Shown here piece after piece: positions 52,186-60,760 of a DNA stretch of 64,000 nucleotides (position 1 is its first letter; each line of letters opens with the position of its first letter). The stretch spans positions 1,116,001 through 1,180,000 of the forward strand of contig NZ_AP027081.1 of the NCBI RefSeq assembly GCF_030295425.1. The letters are read 5' to 3'. The notes under the pieces were generated by a model. The model saw only the letters and a list, made by a program, of their open reading frames with translations. It had not been told where the DNA came from and ran no database searches. This DNA comes from Mesoterricola sediminis (GTDB lineage: Bacteria > Acidobacteriota > Holophagae > Holophagales > Holophagaceae). The position numbers and the translations under genes were made by a program.

Positions 52186-52950
52186 TCAGGCCTCGAGAAC
52201 CTTTCCTGGTATTGAGGACCTGCGCTGGCAAGAGGGTCTGTCAACGAAGTCGAACCACTGCAGGTCCGTGCATGGTCCGGAACAGGCCAATGAGGCAACG
52301 TACCCTGGAGGAGCATCCAGGTTCAGCAGACGCCATGTGCGGGTCCCGCCTCGGGGGTCCGGCAGGCAGGCAACGTCCCGGAGCGTCGTGATCACCTGGA
52401 GACCGCATGGGACGCACAGGCCCACCCCGTCGGCCTTCAGCAAAGCCTCCTTTCGGACCCAGGTCCTGTGGAAGAAACAGGAGCGCATTTCTTCCGGAAG
52501 TTCCACCAGATGGCCTGCCTCAGCAGGAGAGCAGACTAGATCAACAAGGGGTCGCCAATCCCGGGTTCCCCTGACTTGCTCAAGGTCGAGGCCGATGGAG
52601 CACTTGCTGGCAAGGGCGAGCCAGGCCCAATCGCCACTATGTGTGAGGCTGAAATCCAGTTCGGGAGGAATCCCCGGCCCCCCGCGCAGGTGGGGCTTGC
52701 CCCCTTCCAGCCGGTACCCTATGTCCCCCGGCGCTAGGTTCAGATGGTAGGCAAGGATCCTCCGCATGGCCCAATGCGCCCACTGCCAGCGCCGCGCATC
52801 CACCGGATCCACTATTCTGGCCGCACGGGATCGTTCGAGCGGATCAAGTCCATTCGCGACGGGACACTGGAATTTGTCCGCTTCCCGGAGGTCCACCCGC
52901 CAGATCGCAACCTTGGTGCCCCTGTCGGGCGCGACAGATAAATTGGCCAT
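52186..52950 (-). CDS. Sfp-type 4'-phosphopantetheinyl transferase
   Basis: The 254-residue protein has LDFSLTHSGDWAWLALA and IGLDLEQVR (Mg2+/CoA site) and the WVRKEALLKADGVGL motif (W/F-x-x-KEA-x-x-K). It would activate the two carrier domains of the NRPS. It is the first recognisable gene of the leftward operon, 51 bp before the oxygenase gene. ATG 52950 gives MANLSVAPDRGTKVAIWRVD; an upstream ATG at 53010 is possible but adds an unfamiliar 20 residues. Confidence 0.88.
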   Translation of the reverse strand: MANLSVAPDRGTKVAIWRVDLREADKFQCPVANGLDPLERSRAARIVDPVDARRWQWAHWAMRRILAYHLNLAPGDIGYRLEGGKPHLRGGPGIPPELDFSLTHSGDWAWLALASKCSIGLDLEQVRGTRDWRPLVDLVCSPAEAGHLVELPEEMRSCFFHRTWVRKEALLKADGVGLCVPCGLQVITTLRDVACLPDPRGGTRTWRLLNLDAPPGYVASLACSGPCTDLQWFDFVDRPSCQRRSSIPGKVLEA

Positions 52951-53940
52951 TCGAGTCTTTGTTATCCATGGAAGGAGTGACGCTCCCATGCTTGGGAGGT
53001 TTGCGTTCATGCAGCAGCGCGCAGACGAAACGGACGACGGGTTGCACTGTATACGAGGTTGCTTTGGGACTCATGGCTGAAGCATTGTCGGTTGTAGGAG
53101 TGGATCCTTTCGGCGAAAACAATTGTCCCTCTGGTCATTCGGCGCAAGCGGGCGTAGCCTTTGGCGTCTATGGGTTTCCATCGATAAGTGGAATTTGATT
53201 CATATTGCACGGCTTCCCGGATGCTCTCGGGATAGGAAATGTGCAATTCTTGGTGTCCACCACCCGGGGAAAGGTTCCCCTCGCAGATTCCTCATACCTG
53301 CCCTCTTGTCGTGCGATCTTTCGCCTGTGGCAAGCAAGAGGGTGGGCCCTCCATGATTGGCATACTGCTTGTTCATCGCACTGTCTGAGATTAAGTGCCG
53401 GATCCCACTCGAAAGGAGGGAACGAGCCATCCAATGAACCCCTGGCCTCCTTGTGGCGGGCAGGGAGGAGGCAATGGCCCGTGAAGCCCAGCGCTGGAGC
53501 AAGCGCCGGACGATTGAGGGCGTGCTGAGAGTCCTCCCGGGCGAACCTCTGGCGGAGGTGTCCCCGGACGTCAATATATGAATCACCCGCCTAGAAGCCC
53601 GGCGGGACTGATGCGTCTACGGCCTGGGGCAGGCCAGGAAGGAGCGGGAGGGCGAGTTCTTGTTATTTCCGGCACCCCTGTTCGTGGGGGGCGGCGTGCG
53701 CCAAGAAATGCCCCAAAACGCGGCGGGACCACGAACTGCGGTCCCAGGACTCCGCACCGAATCATGAGGTCAGGAGTCTACGACAGGCAGGGAGGGCCTG
53801 CTCTACCCTTCGTTTAGAACGACATGGAGTTGCGTCCAGTCCTTTCTGTAAGGTCGCTCCGGCGGGATTTCCATGGACCTGGGGAGGGCGACTGAAGGCG
53901 GGTCTCGACGGGTGAAAACCCGCTGATGCAGGGGCGGGCC
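52951..53940. other. Gene-poor stretch between the NRPS operon and the right core region
   Basis: About 990 bp hold no convincing coding frame; the longer open frames lack homology-like character. The NRPS operon promoter must lie in the left part. The right part includes a diverged module-end repeat at 53694, suggesting the accessory DNA once ended near here. Confidence 0.5.
53694..53714. repeat. Module-end repeat, diverged copy 4
   Basis: GCGTGCGCCAAGAAATGCCC and its flanks (GTTCTTGTTATTTCCGGCAC before; AAAACGCGG after) align with the type A end after tRNA-Glu (GTTCTTGTTTTTAATCGGCA; AAAATGCGG). No tRNA fragment remains beside it. Confidence 0.5.
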
Positions 53941-54375
53941 TCAGAGGGGGCGAAGCTGTTCCTGGATGGACCGGGTCCGGGCGTCCAGGGCATCCCCCGT
54001 GTGCTTCGTGCTCTTCCGCTCCAGCAGCATGACCAGGCAGGGGTCCTCGGCGATGGGGTTGTGCCGCACGCCTTTGGGCACGATGAAGAGCTCCCCGGGG
54101 GCGACCTGGACGACGCCGGATTCCAGTTCGATCTTCAAGTGCCCCTCGAGGACGTAGAAGAGCTCGTCCTCGTCGGCGTGGCTGTGCCACAGGAGCTGGC
54201 CATGCAGTTTCGCGACCTTCACATAGCAGTCGTCGAGGACGCCGATGACGCGGGGGGACCATGTCTCCGTCAGGGATTCCGCCAGCCTCGCTGGAGAGGT
54301 CGCAGGGATCTGGGAGGCCCCGGGCCCTGGAGTGGGTGCGCGAGGGGGTTCAGGGGTGTCGGGGGACGGTTCCAT
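53941..54375 (-). CDS. Single-domain cupin protein
   Basis: The 144-residue protein has a Pro-rich N-terminus (1-30) and a small cupin: HGQLLWHSHADEDELFYVLE (motif 1 with HxH...E), GELFIVPKGVRHNP (motif 2). Such proteins bind a metal and act as isomerases, dioxygenases or sensors; nothing here fixes the role. It is a lone gene, divergent from mscL. Confidence 0.8.
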   Translation of the reverse strand: MEPSPDTPEPPRAPTPGPGASQIPATSPARLAESLTETWSPRVIGVLDDCYVKVAKLHGQLLWHSHADEDELFYVLEGHLKIELESGVVQVAPGELFIVPKGVRHNPIAEDPCLVMLLERKSTKHTGDALDARTRSIQEQLRPL

Positions 54376-54725
54376 GGTCAAGGTCCTGGGATCCGGAAGG
54401 GGGGTGGCGCCGGGCGCCCGCGTTCCAACGCCGTGTTCTTGAAGATGCTGTGGATCCGGGTGCTGGACGGCAGGGGTGCCGCTTCGCGGCCGCTGGCTGG
54501 AGTATCAAGTGGTTTTCAACATTGACGCAAGGGGGTGCATGGGAATAGCTTGCAGGTGGCATTTATCAACAACCCGAAGGGGGCCCCCTGCGAAGCGCGG
54601 CCCATGAGGCCGGTGGATTGGTTGCTGCCGGTTCGCCCTCCGGGAAGGCCAGGTCGGCCCCCAAGCCCGTCCAGACCCCGCGCCCCAGGAATGCCTCCCG
54701 CGGCGCCTCTTGATCGGAGAACCCC
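54376..54725. other. Intergenic region between cupin and mscL genes
   Basis: About 350 bp without a credible gene. An AT-richer segment near 54500-54580 (GTGGTTTTCAACATTGACGC) may hold the promoter of mscL, but no clear box pair is visible. Confidence 0.4.
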
Positions 54726-55130
54726 ATGTCCCTTGTCCAGGAGTTCAAGGCCTTCGTCGCGAAGGGAAACGTGGTCGACCTCGCCATCGCCGTGGTCGTG
54801 GGCGGCGCTTTCGGGGAGATCGTCAAGGCGTTCGTCAATGGCATCGTCATGCCCCTCGTGAGCTACGTCATGCCGGCGAACATGGTGTGGGAGCAGTGGA
54901 CGCTGGGCAAGCTCCGCATCGGCCTGGTGCTGGGCGCCACGCTGAACTTCCTGATCATCGCGGGCGTCGTCTTCCTGGTGCTGGTCAAGGCCCTCGCCAT
55001 CATCATGAGGAAGAAGGAGGAGGCACCCGCCCCGGACGCCCCGCCCACCAAGACCTGTCCCGAGTGTCTGGAGACCATCCCCGCCGCCGCCACCCGCTGC
55101 AAGTTCTGCACGAGCAAACTGGAAGGGTGA
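54726..55130 (+). CDS. mscL: MscL large-conductance mechanosensitive channel with C-terminal zinc ribbon
   Basis: The 134-residue protein has the MscL core: the N-terminal helix and TM1 (FKAFVAKGNVVDLAIAVVVG, GAFGEIVKAFVNGIVMPLV) and TM2 (LNFLIIAGVVFLVLVKALAI). After a Pro-rich linker the usual C-terminal helix is replaced by a zinc ribbon, C111-x2-C114 and C125-x2-C128 (CPECLETIPAAATRCKFC). MscL releases solutes on osmotic downshock; the ribbon may alter assembly or gating. Confidence 0.93.
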   Translation: MSLVQEFKAFVAKGNVVDLAIAVVVGGAFGEIVKAFVNGIVMPLVSYVMPANMVWEQWTLGKLRIGLVLGATLNFLIIAGVVFLVLVKALAIIMRKKEEAPAPDAPPTKTCPECLETIPAAATRCKFCTSKLEG

Positions 55131-55575
55131 AGGCCAGGGGCCGGGCCTGGAGGCCGGCCGCCCCGGGCAGGGGCGGGTTCCGGAGGACCCTGAGCCGGAT
55201 GGGCGGTTCAGGCCCTCCGCCCCGCCCGGGGGAAGTGGACAGCCACTGACGCGCCAGGGGCCTTAGCCTGGGGGCAGGTCTTCCGTGGCCCCCGAGGGGG
55301 CCCGGTCCGTGCCGGGCCGCCGGATCCCCTTTCCCGATGGGAGGGACACCGGTGGGCCTGTGGTCGGAACCCTCCTTGCGCATCGCCCGGGTTCAACCCC
55401 GCAAGGCGGCTTGATGCCCGGACCGTTCCTGGGCATTCGGCCCGTGGGCGCGTCTTCAGGGCTTCGGCGCGCTTCCGGGGCGGCTTCCGGACCCGGCCCC
55501 CACGCGATTCGAGGCCCGGGGCGGGCCCTGGTGGCCGCGACGCCCTTCCTCGAACCCCTCGCCCCTGGAGTTCCC
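55131..55575. other. GC-rich intergenic stretch, nothing recognised
   Basis: About 445 bp with no supportable gene. A frame from 55285 stays open into the following gene, but its translation is Arg/Pro/Gly-rich and unlike protein, so it is treated as noncoding. Confidence 0.4.
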
Positions 55576-56886
55576 ATGCATCCTGCCCACCTGGTCTCTT
55601 CCACCGCCCCCCGGACGCCGTTCCAGGGATGGTGCTGGCGCGGGGCGGACCTCGCGCCCCGGGAGATGGCCGCGTATGTGCCGGGGGCGGTCCTCAGGCA
55701 CCTCGGCCCCGCCGCAGCGCGGACCGGGGCGCCCCGCGACTTCCCGATGATCTTCTGGATTCACGCCTGGGAACGCTGTGCCCGCATCGGGGACACCGGG
55801 ACCGTCGTCTTCGAGCCGGACGCCGCGTTCCGGGTGGTGCGGGTGGACGTCATGACGGACAACCGGCTCTGCTGCTTCCTGGAGCAGGACGCTGCCGGGG
55901 GCGGGGACCTGGAGGCGGCCTATGAGGCGCGCCTGCTGGAGACCCTGCCCAGGCCGGCCCCGCCCGACCCGGAGCTGATCGAGGCCTTCGCGGGGCCCTT
56001 CGCGCGGTGGTCCATGGATGCGGTGCCGGGCGATCCTCCCCTCTTGGGTCAGGTGTACGAGGCCGAGGAGGCGGTGCGCTTCGCCAGTGCCTGGTCCGGC
56101 GTCGACGCGGAGGTGGTCCGGCGCGTGCTGGAGGCCAAGGCCCGCTACCTGATGCTGGCGGGCCTCGGCGGCTGCGAGGAGGACGATGGCCTGATCCGGG
56201 AGCGGGAGGCGGTGCGCCACCTCCTTCCGGAAACGCCCGGCGTGGTGGATGACCGGGAGACCGATTACGTGGTGCTGGCCACGGACCTCGACGAGGAGAC
56301 GGTCCTGCGCGTCACCCAGGGCGAGACGGCCTACCTGGAGGGCCTGGGGCTCCTCACCTGGGAGGGGGACGCGGATCGCGAGGCCGCCCTCGGCGCGCCC
56401 GTCCTGGATGGCGATCCCGGCGGCCGGGAGGGGGACGCATGGGAGGATTCGCCCCTGCGCGAGGGGCAGGAGCACCCCTGGGGGGGGTTCCGGCTGGCCT
56501 ACCAGGTCGCTCCGTCCTTCGCGCCCGCCTACGGGCTCACCGTGGACCACGACCAGGGCCAGACCCACCTCCGCTTCCACCTCGCCGCGGACCCAGGCGC
56601 GCGGAAACCGGCCCTGAGGCCGCCCAGCGTGCTCCTTCCTCCGGAGGAGGTCCACCTCCTCGTCTCCGGCCTGCGGCGCCTCCGTATCGCGCCCTTCGCC
56701 CCGTCCAAGGACGGGCTGGATGGGGTGACCTTCTCTCTCCGGATCCAGCATGGGGTCGACACGGCGGAGTTCTGCTGGTGGTGCGATCTACCGAAGGGAT
56801 GGGGCGGCCTCCGCCGGATCCAGGAGCGGCTCGAGGCCTACTGCGCGACCTATTTCCACTTCCCGCCCGAAAGGAGCTTCCGATGA
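55576..56886 (+). CDS. Hypothetical 436-residue soluble protein
   Basis: The acidic protein has no signal peptide or membrane segment. It starts HPAHLVSSTAPRTPFQGWCW and contains DFPMIFWIHAWERCARIGDT, IEAFAGPFARWSMDAVPGDP and DTAEFCWWCDLPKGWGGLRR. No catalytic motif is recognised. Its stop overlaps the Nudix start by 4 bp (ATGA), so the two are coupled and probably act together. GGAG precedes ATG 55576. Confidence 0.75.
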   Translation: MHPAHLVSSTAPRTPFQGWCWRGADLAPREMAAYVPGAVLRHLGPAAARTGAPRDFPMIFWIHAWERCARIGDTGTVVFEPDAAFRVVRVDVMTDNRLCCFLEQDAAGGGDLEAAYEARLLETLPRPAPPDPELIEAFAGPFARWSMDAVPGDPPLLGQVYEAEEAVRFASAWSGVDAEVVRRVLEAKARYLMLAGLGGCEEDDGLIREREAVRHLLPETPGVVDDRETDYVVLATDLDEETVLRVTQGETAYLEGLGLLTWEGDADREAALGAPVLDGDPGGREGDAWEDSPLREGQEHPWGGFRLAYQVAPSFAPAYGLTVDHDQGQTHLRFHLAADPGARKPALRPPSVLLPPEEVHLLVSGLRRLRIAPFAPSKDGLDGVTFSLRIQHGVDTAEFCWWCDLPKGWGGLRRIQERLEAYCATYFHFPPERSFR

Positions 56887-57515
56887 CCCTCCACCCCCGC
56901 CTCGATCACCACCAGCAGCCTGTGAGGATCGCCAGGCCCCACACCCCCACGCCTCCCGGGACGTGGCCGGATCCCGCCGCGCTCGCCACGGTCATCCCCG
57001 ACGGGCCCCTGCCGGAGCAGCTGAACGGCGTGCCCTTCTCGCCCTGGAGCGGGGCCCCGGCCGGGAACGCCGGCTGGCAGGACCTGGCGGAGCCCTGCGC
57101 CTTCCCGGAGCCGCCCTTCGAGGCGAAGGGCATGAAAGCCGCCGCGGGCGCGGTGGTGGTGGAGCCCGACGGCCGGGTGTGGGTGGTGGCGCCCAGCAAT
57201 GCCTTCGGGGGCTACCAGGCCACCTTCCCCAAGGGCAAGGCCGACGGCATGGGCCTGCGCGCGACGGCCCTCAAGGAGGTCTTCGAGGAAGCGGGGCTCC
57301 AGGTGGAACTCGTCGCGCACCTGGTGGACGTCCCCCGCAGCACCTCCCGGACGCGCTACTACCTGGCGCGGCGGAAGGGCGGGACGCCCGCGGCCATGGG
57401 GTGGGAGAGCCAGGCGGTGCACCTGGCGCCCCCGTCCAGCCTGAAGGGCCTCCTCCACCACCCCAACGACGCGCCCATCCTGGAAGCCCTCCAGAAGGCC
57501 CATCCCCTTTCCTAG
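56883..57515 (+). CDS. Nudix hydrolase with atypical Nudix box
   Basis: The 210-residue protein has AAAGAVVVEPDGRVWVVAPS and a Nudix region FPKGKADGMGLRATALKEVF followed by EEAGL. The EEAGL end is intact, but the first Glu of the G-x5-E segment is replaced and Arg is Lys. The ~75-residue N-terminal extension is unusual. It is coupled to the upstream hypothetical gene and 9 bp before the next small gene. Substrate unknown; activity may be altered. Confidence 0.82.
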   Translation: MTLHPRLDHHQQPVRIARPHTPTPPGTWPDPAALATVIPDGPLPEQLNGVPFSPWSGAPAGNAGWQDLAEPCAFPEPPFEAKGMKAAAGAVVVEPDGRVWVVAPSNAFGGYQATFPKGKADGMGLRATALKEVFEEAGLQVELVAHLVDVPRSTSRTRYYLARRKGGTPAAMGWESQAVHLAPPSSLKGLLHHPNDAPILEALQKAHPLS

Positions 57516-57524
57516 GAGCAGACC

Positions 57525-57854
57525 ATGTGGATCTTCCTCAACGACGCCTTCCTCTCGATCGTGGACAAGGGCGGCGACGGCACCACCCTCCTGGTGCGGG
57601 CCCGCCGCGAGGGTGACCTGGAGCGGGTCTTCCCCGGGGCCCAGGTGGAGCGGACGCCCCGCAATGACTACCGCTACCGGGCCCGCGTCGACCGGGAGGC
57701 GGTGGCCCAGGCCCTGGCCGCCGCCGTCCGCGGCATCGCGTACGGCAACTTCAAGGATTCCGTTCAGGACAGCGCCCGGCACGACGCCTACCTGGAGGTG
57801 TGGCGCGCCATGTACGCGTTCCAGCGCGCGAGCCCGCCTCCGTCGCGTTCCTGA
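57525..57854 (+). CDS. Conserved small hypothetical protein
   Basis: The 109-residue protein starts MWIFLNDAFLSIVDKGGDGT and contains LLVRARREGDLERVFPGAQV and AYGNFKDSVQDSARHDAYLE. The pattern matches a conserved uncharacterised family I recall from many proteobacteria. AGGAG precedes the start. It ends the three-gene unit with the Nudix gene. No function can be assigned. Confidence 0.8.
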   Translation: MWIFLNDAFLSIVDKGGDGTTLLVRARREGDLERVFPGAQVERTPRNDYRYRARVDREAVAQALAAAVRGIAYGNFKDSVQDSARHDAYLEVWRAMYAFQRASPPPSRS

Positions 57855-57889
57855 TCCGGCTTCCGCGGAAGCCTGGGCGCGGAAGGGGC

Positions 57890-59122
57890 CTACCGGAAGA
57901 AGATCATGGCCATGGCGAAGGCGCCAAGGAAGCCGCAGACGTCGGCGACGAGGGCGCAGGGAAGGACGGCGCGGGTCTTCTTGAGGCCGATGGCGCCGGA
58001 ATACAGGGCGATGACGTAGAGGGTGGTGTCGGTGCTGCCCTGGAGGAGGCAGGAGAGGCGGCCCGTGAAGGAATCGGCGCCGAAGGTGCGCATGGCGTCC
58101 AGGGTCAGGCCGCGGGCGGCGCCGCCGGACAGGGGCTTCATGAGCATGGTGGGGAAGGCGCCGACGGCGCCCTCGGGGAGTCCGGTCCACCGGACGCAGG
58201 CCCAGATGCCCTTCACGAGGAGATCCATGCCGCCCGAGGCCCGGAAGACACCGACGGCCACGAGGATGCCCACGAGGAAGGGGATCAGGGAAAGGGCGGT
58301 CTGGAAGCCCTCCTTGGCGCCGTCGATGAAGACCTCCCAGGCGTTGACCTTGCGCAGGGTGGCCAGGGCCAGGAACCAGAGGATGGCGCCCAGCATGAGG
58401 GCGGTTCCGAGGGTGGTGGAGGCGGCCTCGACGCGGTCGTGGGGCAGGCGGAGGAGCAGGGCGACCCCGCCCCCGAGCACGGCGGCCAGGCCCAGGAGCC
58501 ACCCGAGCAGGACGGGGTCGGCCAGCTTCAGCCGCTGGACCAGGGCCACGGTCAGGAAGCCGCCGGCGACGGAACAGGCGCTGGCCACGAGGATGGGCAG
58601 GAAGATGTCCGCGGGGTTCCGGGCGCCGGAGGCTGCGCGGATGGCCATGATGCTGATGGGGAAGAGGGTGAGGCTGGCCGCGTGGAGCACCATGAACATG
58701 ACCTGGTGGTCGGTGGCGGTGCCGGGATGGGGGTTGAGGGTCTCCAGCTCCTTCATGGCCTTGAGGCCGGCGGGGGTGGCGGCGTTGTCCAGGCCCAGGA
58801 GGTTGGCGGCCACGTTCAGCACCATGGCGTCCGCCGCCGGATGGCCGGGGGGCAGGCCCGGGAAGACCCGCTTCAGGAGGGGGGAAAGGGCGCGGGAGAG
58901 AAGGCGGACGGCACCCGCCGCCTCGCCCACCTTCAGGATCCCCAGCCAGAGGGTGAGAGCGCCCGTGAGGCCCAGGGCCACCTCGAAGCCCGTCCTGGCG
59001 GCGTCGAAGGAGGCCTGGGCCATGGCGGCGAACACGTGGGGGTCGGCGCCGGTGAGCCAGCGCCAGGCACCGAGGGCGCCGGCGAGGAAGAAGAGCCCGA
59101 GCCACACCACGTTCAATGCCAT
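57890..59122 (-). CDS. SpmA/SpmB-like fused nucleoside-recognition membrane protein
   Basis: The 410-residue protein has about ten hydrophobic helices in two homologous halves. The first has LLKRVFPGLPPGHPAADAMV and NLLGLDNAATPAGLKAMKEL, typical of SpmA; the second has GAFPTMLMKPLSGGAARGLT and GSTDTTLYVIALYSGAIGLK, typical of SpmB. Fused versions occur widely in non-sporulating bacteria and are of unknown transport function. GGGGGAGG precedes ATG 59122. Confidence 0.87.
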   Translation of the reverse strand: MALNVVWLGLFFLAGALGAWRWLTGADPHVFAAMAQASFDAARTGFEVALGLTGALTLWLGILKVGEAAGAVRLLSRALSPLLKRVFPGLPPGHPAADAMVLNVAANLLGLDNAATPAGLKAMKELETLNPHPGTATDHQVMFMVLHAASLTLFPISIMAIRAASGARNPADIFLPILVASACSVAGGFLTVALVQRLKLADPVLLGWLLGLAAVLGGGVALLLRLPHDRVEAASTTLGTALMLGAILWFLALATLRKVNAWEVFIDGAKEGFQTALSLIPFLVGILVAVGVFRASGGMDLLVKGIWACVRWTGLPEGAVGAFPTMLMKPLSGGAARGLTLDAMRTFGADSFTGRLSCLLQGSTDTTLYVIALYSGAIGLKKTRAVLPCALVADVCGFLGAFAMAMIFFR

Positions 59123-59230
59123 CCCGCCTCCCCCTGCCGCCCTGTCCTGGTTGGACCTGTGCTGACATGGTAGCCGCACCCCCGGCCCCGGCGTTCCGCC
59201 GGGACCGGGGGCGCGGGGCGGGGCCGGGGC

Positions 59231-60742
59231 TCAGGCCTCGTCGCGGAGCCTGGGCTGCCGGGGCACGGTCAGCATGATGGAGCCGATGGCCACCAGCACC
59301 ATGACGAGGTTGAAGAGGAGCGCGGCGAAGGCCGCGGCCCGGACGGCGGTGTTGTCCTGGCGCCCCTGCATCGCCAGGAACTCGCCCATGAAGCCCGCCC
59401 CGGTCTTCGCGCCGCTGAAGGCGGTGAAGATGGCGAGGGACACGGCCGCCCCGATGGCCCCGCCGAGGGACGAGGCCATCTTGTAGATGCCCGCGCCGGA
59501 CCCGGCCTGGTCGGGGGGGAGGTTCGCCAGGGCGGCGTCCGTGGAGGGGGTGGCGTAGAAGGCGAGGCCGAGGCCGAACAGCGCGTAGGCCACGGCGGCG
59601 AGGACGCGGTACTGGGCCAGCATGAGGTGGGTGGGCAGGAGCAGGACGCAGGAGGCGGCCACGATCAGCGAGCCCCAGATCATGGGCCTGCGGGGGCCGA
59701 AGCGCTGCAGGAGCTTCTCGCCCAGGCGGATGAAGGCGATGATCGTCAGGGCGTACCCGAGGGTCAGCAGGCCGGCCTCGGAGGCCTTCAGGCTCCCCCC
59801 CACCTGGAGGAGCTGCTGGCTGACGATGAGCAGGCCGATGGTGCCGTTCAGGAGGAAGTTGGACAGGGTGGCGCCCGTGAAGGTCATGTTCCGGAACAGG
59901 CGGAAGTCCACGAAGGCGTTCAGGGCCTTGCGCTCGACCTGGACGAAGGCCCAGAGGCCCAGGGCCCCCACCGCCGCCAGGCCCAGGGTGGCGGGGCGGG
60001 TCCAGCCCAGCCGGCTCCCGAAGATCAGGACCACCATCAGGGCGACCATGGCCACCAGGAAGGTCGCCACCCCCGGGACGTCGAAGCGGTGGTGCCTGCC
60101 GGAGGCCTGGGCCTTGAGTTCGGGGGTGGCGCGGATCAGCAGGTAGGAGACGGCGGAGATGACGATGGAGATCAGGAAGATGGAGCGCCAGCCCACGAGG
60201 GTGGCCATGTAGCCGCCGAAGATGGAGGCCAGGCCCGAACCGCCCCAGGATCCGATGGACCACATGGAGACGGCGCGCTGGCGGGCCTTGCCGTCCCAGC
60301 AGGTCTTCACCAGGGCCATGGTGGCGGGCATGATGCAGGCGGCGGACAGCCCCTGGATGGCGCGGCCCGCCAGCATCAGCGGCAGGGCCAGGGCGCCCGA
60401 GGCGCACACGATCAGGAGGGAGCCCAGGATGCCCAGGCCGTTGCCGATGAGCGCGACCTTCACCCGGCCGACGCGGTCGGCCATGCCCCCGAAGAGGACG
60501 ATGAAGATGCCGGAGAAGAGGGCCGTCACGGACACGGCCAGGTTCATGAAGACCGGGTCCAGGGCGGGATGGGGCCAGGCCTTGGCGCCGGGGGGAAGGG
60601 GGCCGTTGAGGTCCTGGAGGATGGCCGGGGCGATGGTCCCGGTGGTACCGGCGAAAAGCCAGAAGGTGACGACGCCGAGGACGATGCCCCAGAGCAGCCG
60701 CTCGGTGCCGAGGTCCTGGGAGGAACGGGTTTCGGTGGTCAT
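59231..60742 (-). CDS. DHA2-type MFS transporter (14-helix)
   Basis: The 503-residue protein has about fourteen helices, motif A-like GGMADRVGRVKVALIG, motif C-like GSWGGSGLASIFGGYMATLV and GLAFYATPSTDAALANLPPD, as in EmrB/QacA pumps. It lies 18 bp downstream of the M20 gene on the same strand, so they probably form an operon under LysR control. It is related to the partial MFS gene at 63248. Confidence 0.9.
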   Translation of the reverse strand: MTTETRSSQDLGTERLLWGIVLGVVTFWLFAGTTGTIAPAILQDLNGPLPPGAKAWPHPALDPVFMNLAVSVTALFSGIFIVLFGGMADRVGRVKVALIGNGLGILGSLLIVCASGALALPLMLAGRAIQGLSAACIMPATMALVKTCWDGKARQRAVSMWSIGSWGGSGLASIFGGYMATLVGWRSIFLISIVISAVSYLLIRATPELKAQASGRHHRFDVPGVATFLVAMVALMVVLIFGSRLGWTRPATLGLAAVGALGLWAFVQVERKALNAFVDFRLFRNMTFTGATLSNFLLNGTIGLLIVSQQLLQVGGSLKASEAGLLTLGYALTIIAFIRLGEKLLQRFGPRRPMIWGSLIVAASCVLLLPTHLMLAQYRVLAAVAYALFGLGLAFYATPSTDAALANLPPDQAGSGAGIYKMASSLGGAIGAAVSLAIFTAFSGAKTGAGFMGEFLAMQGRQDNTAVRAAAFAALLFNLVMVLVAIGSIMLTVPRQPRLRDEA

Positions 60743-60760
60743 GGGGTGCCTTTCGGGAGG

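Noticed and set aside
53168-53586. Small leftward proteins between the NRPS operon and the cupin gene
   Set aside because: Two overlapping frames of similar length, no ribosome sites and no recognisable motif; treated as noncoding.
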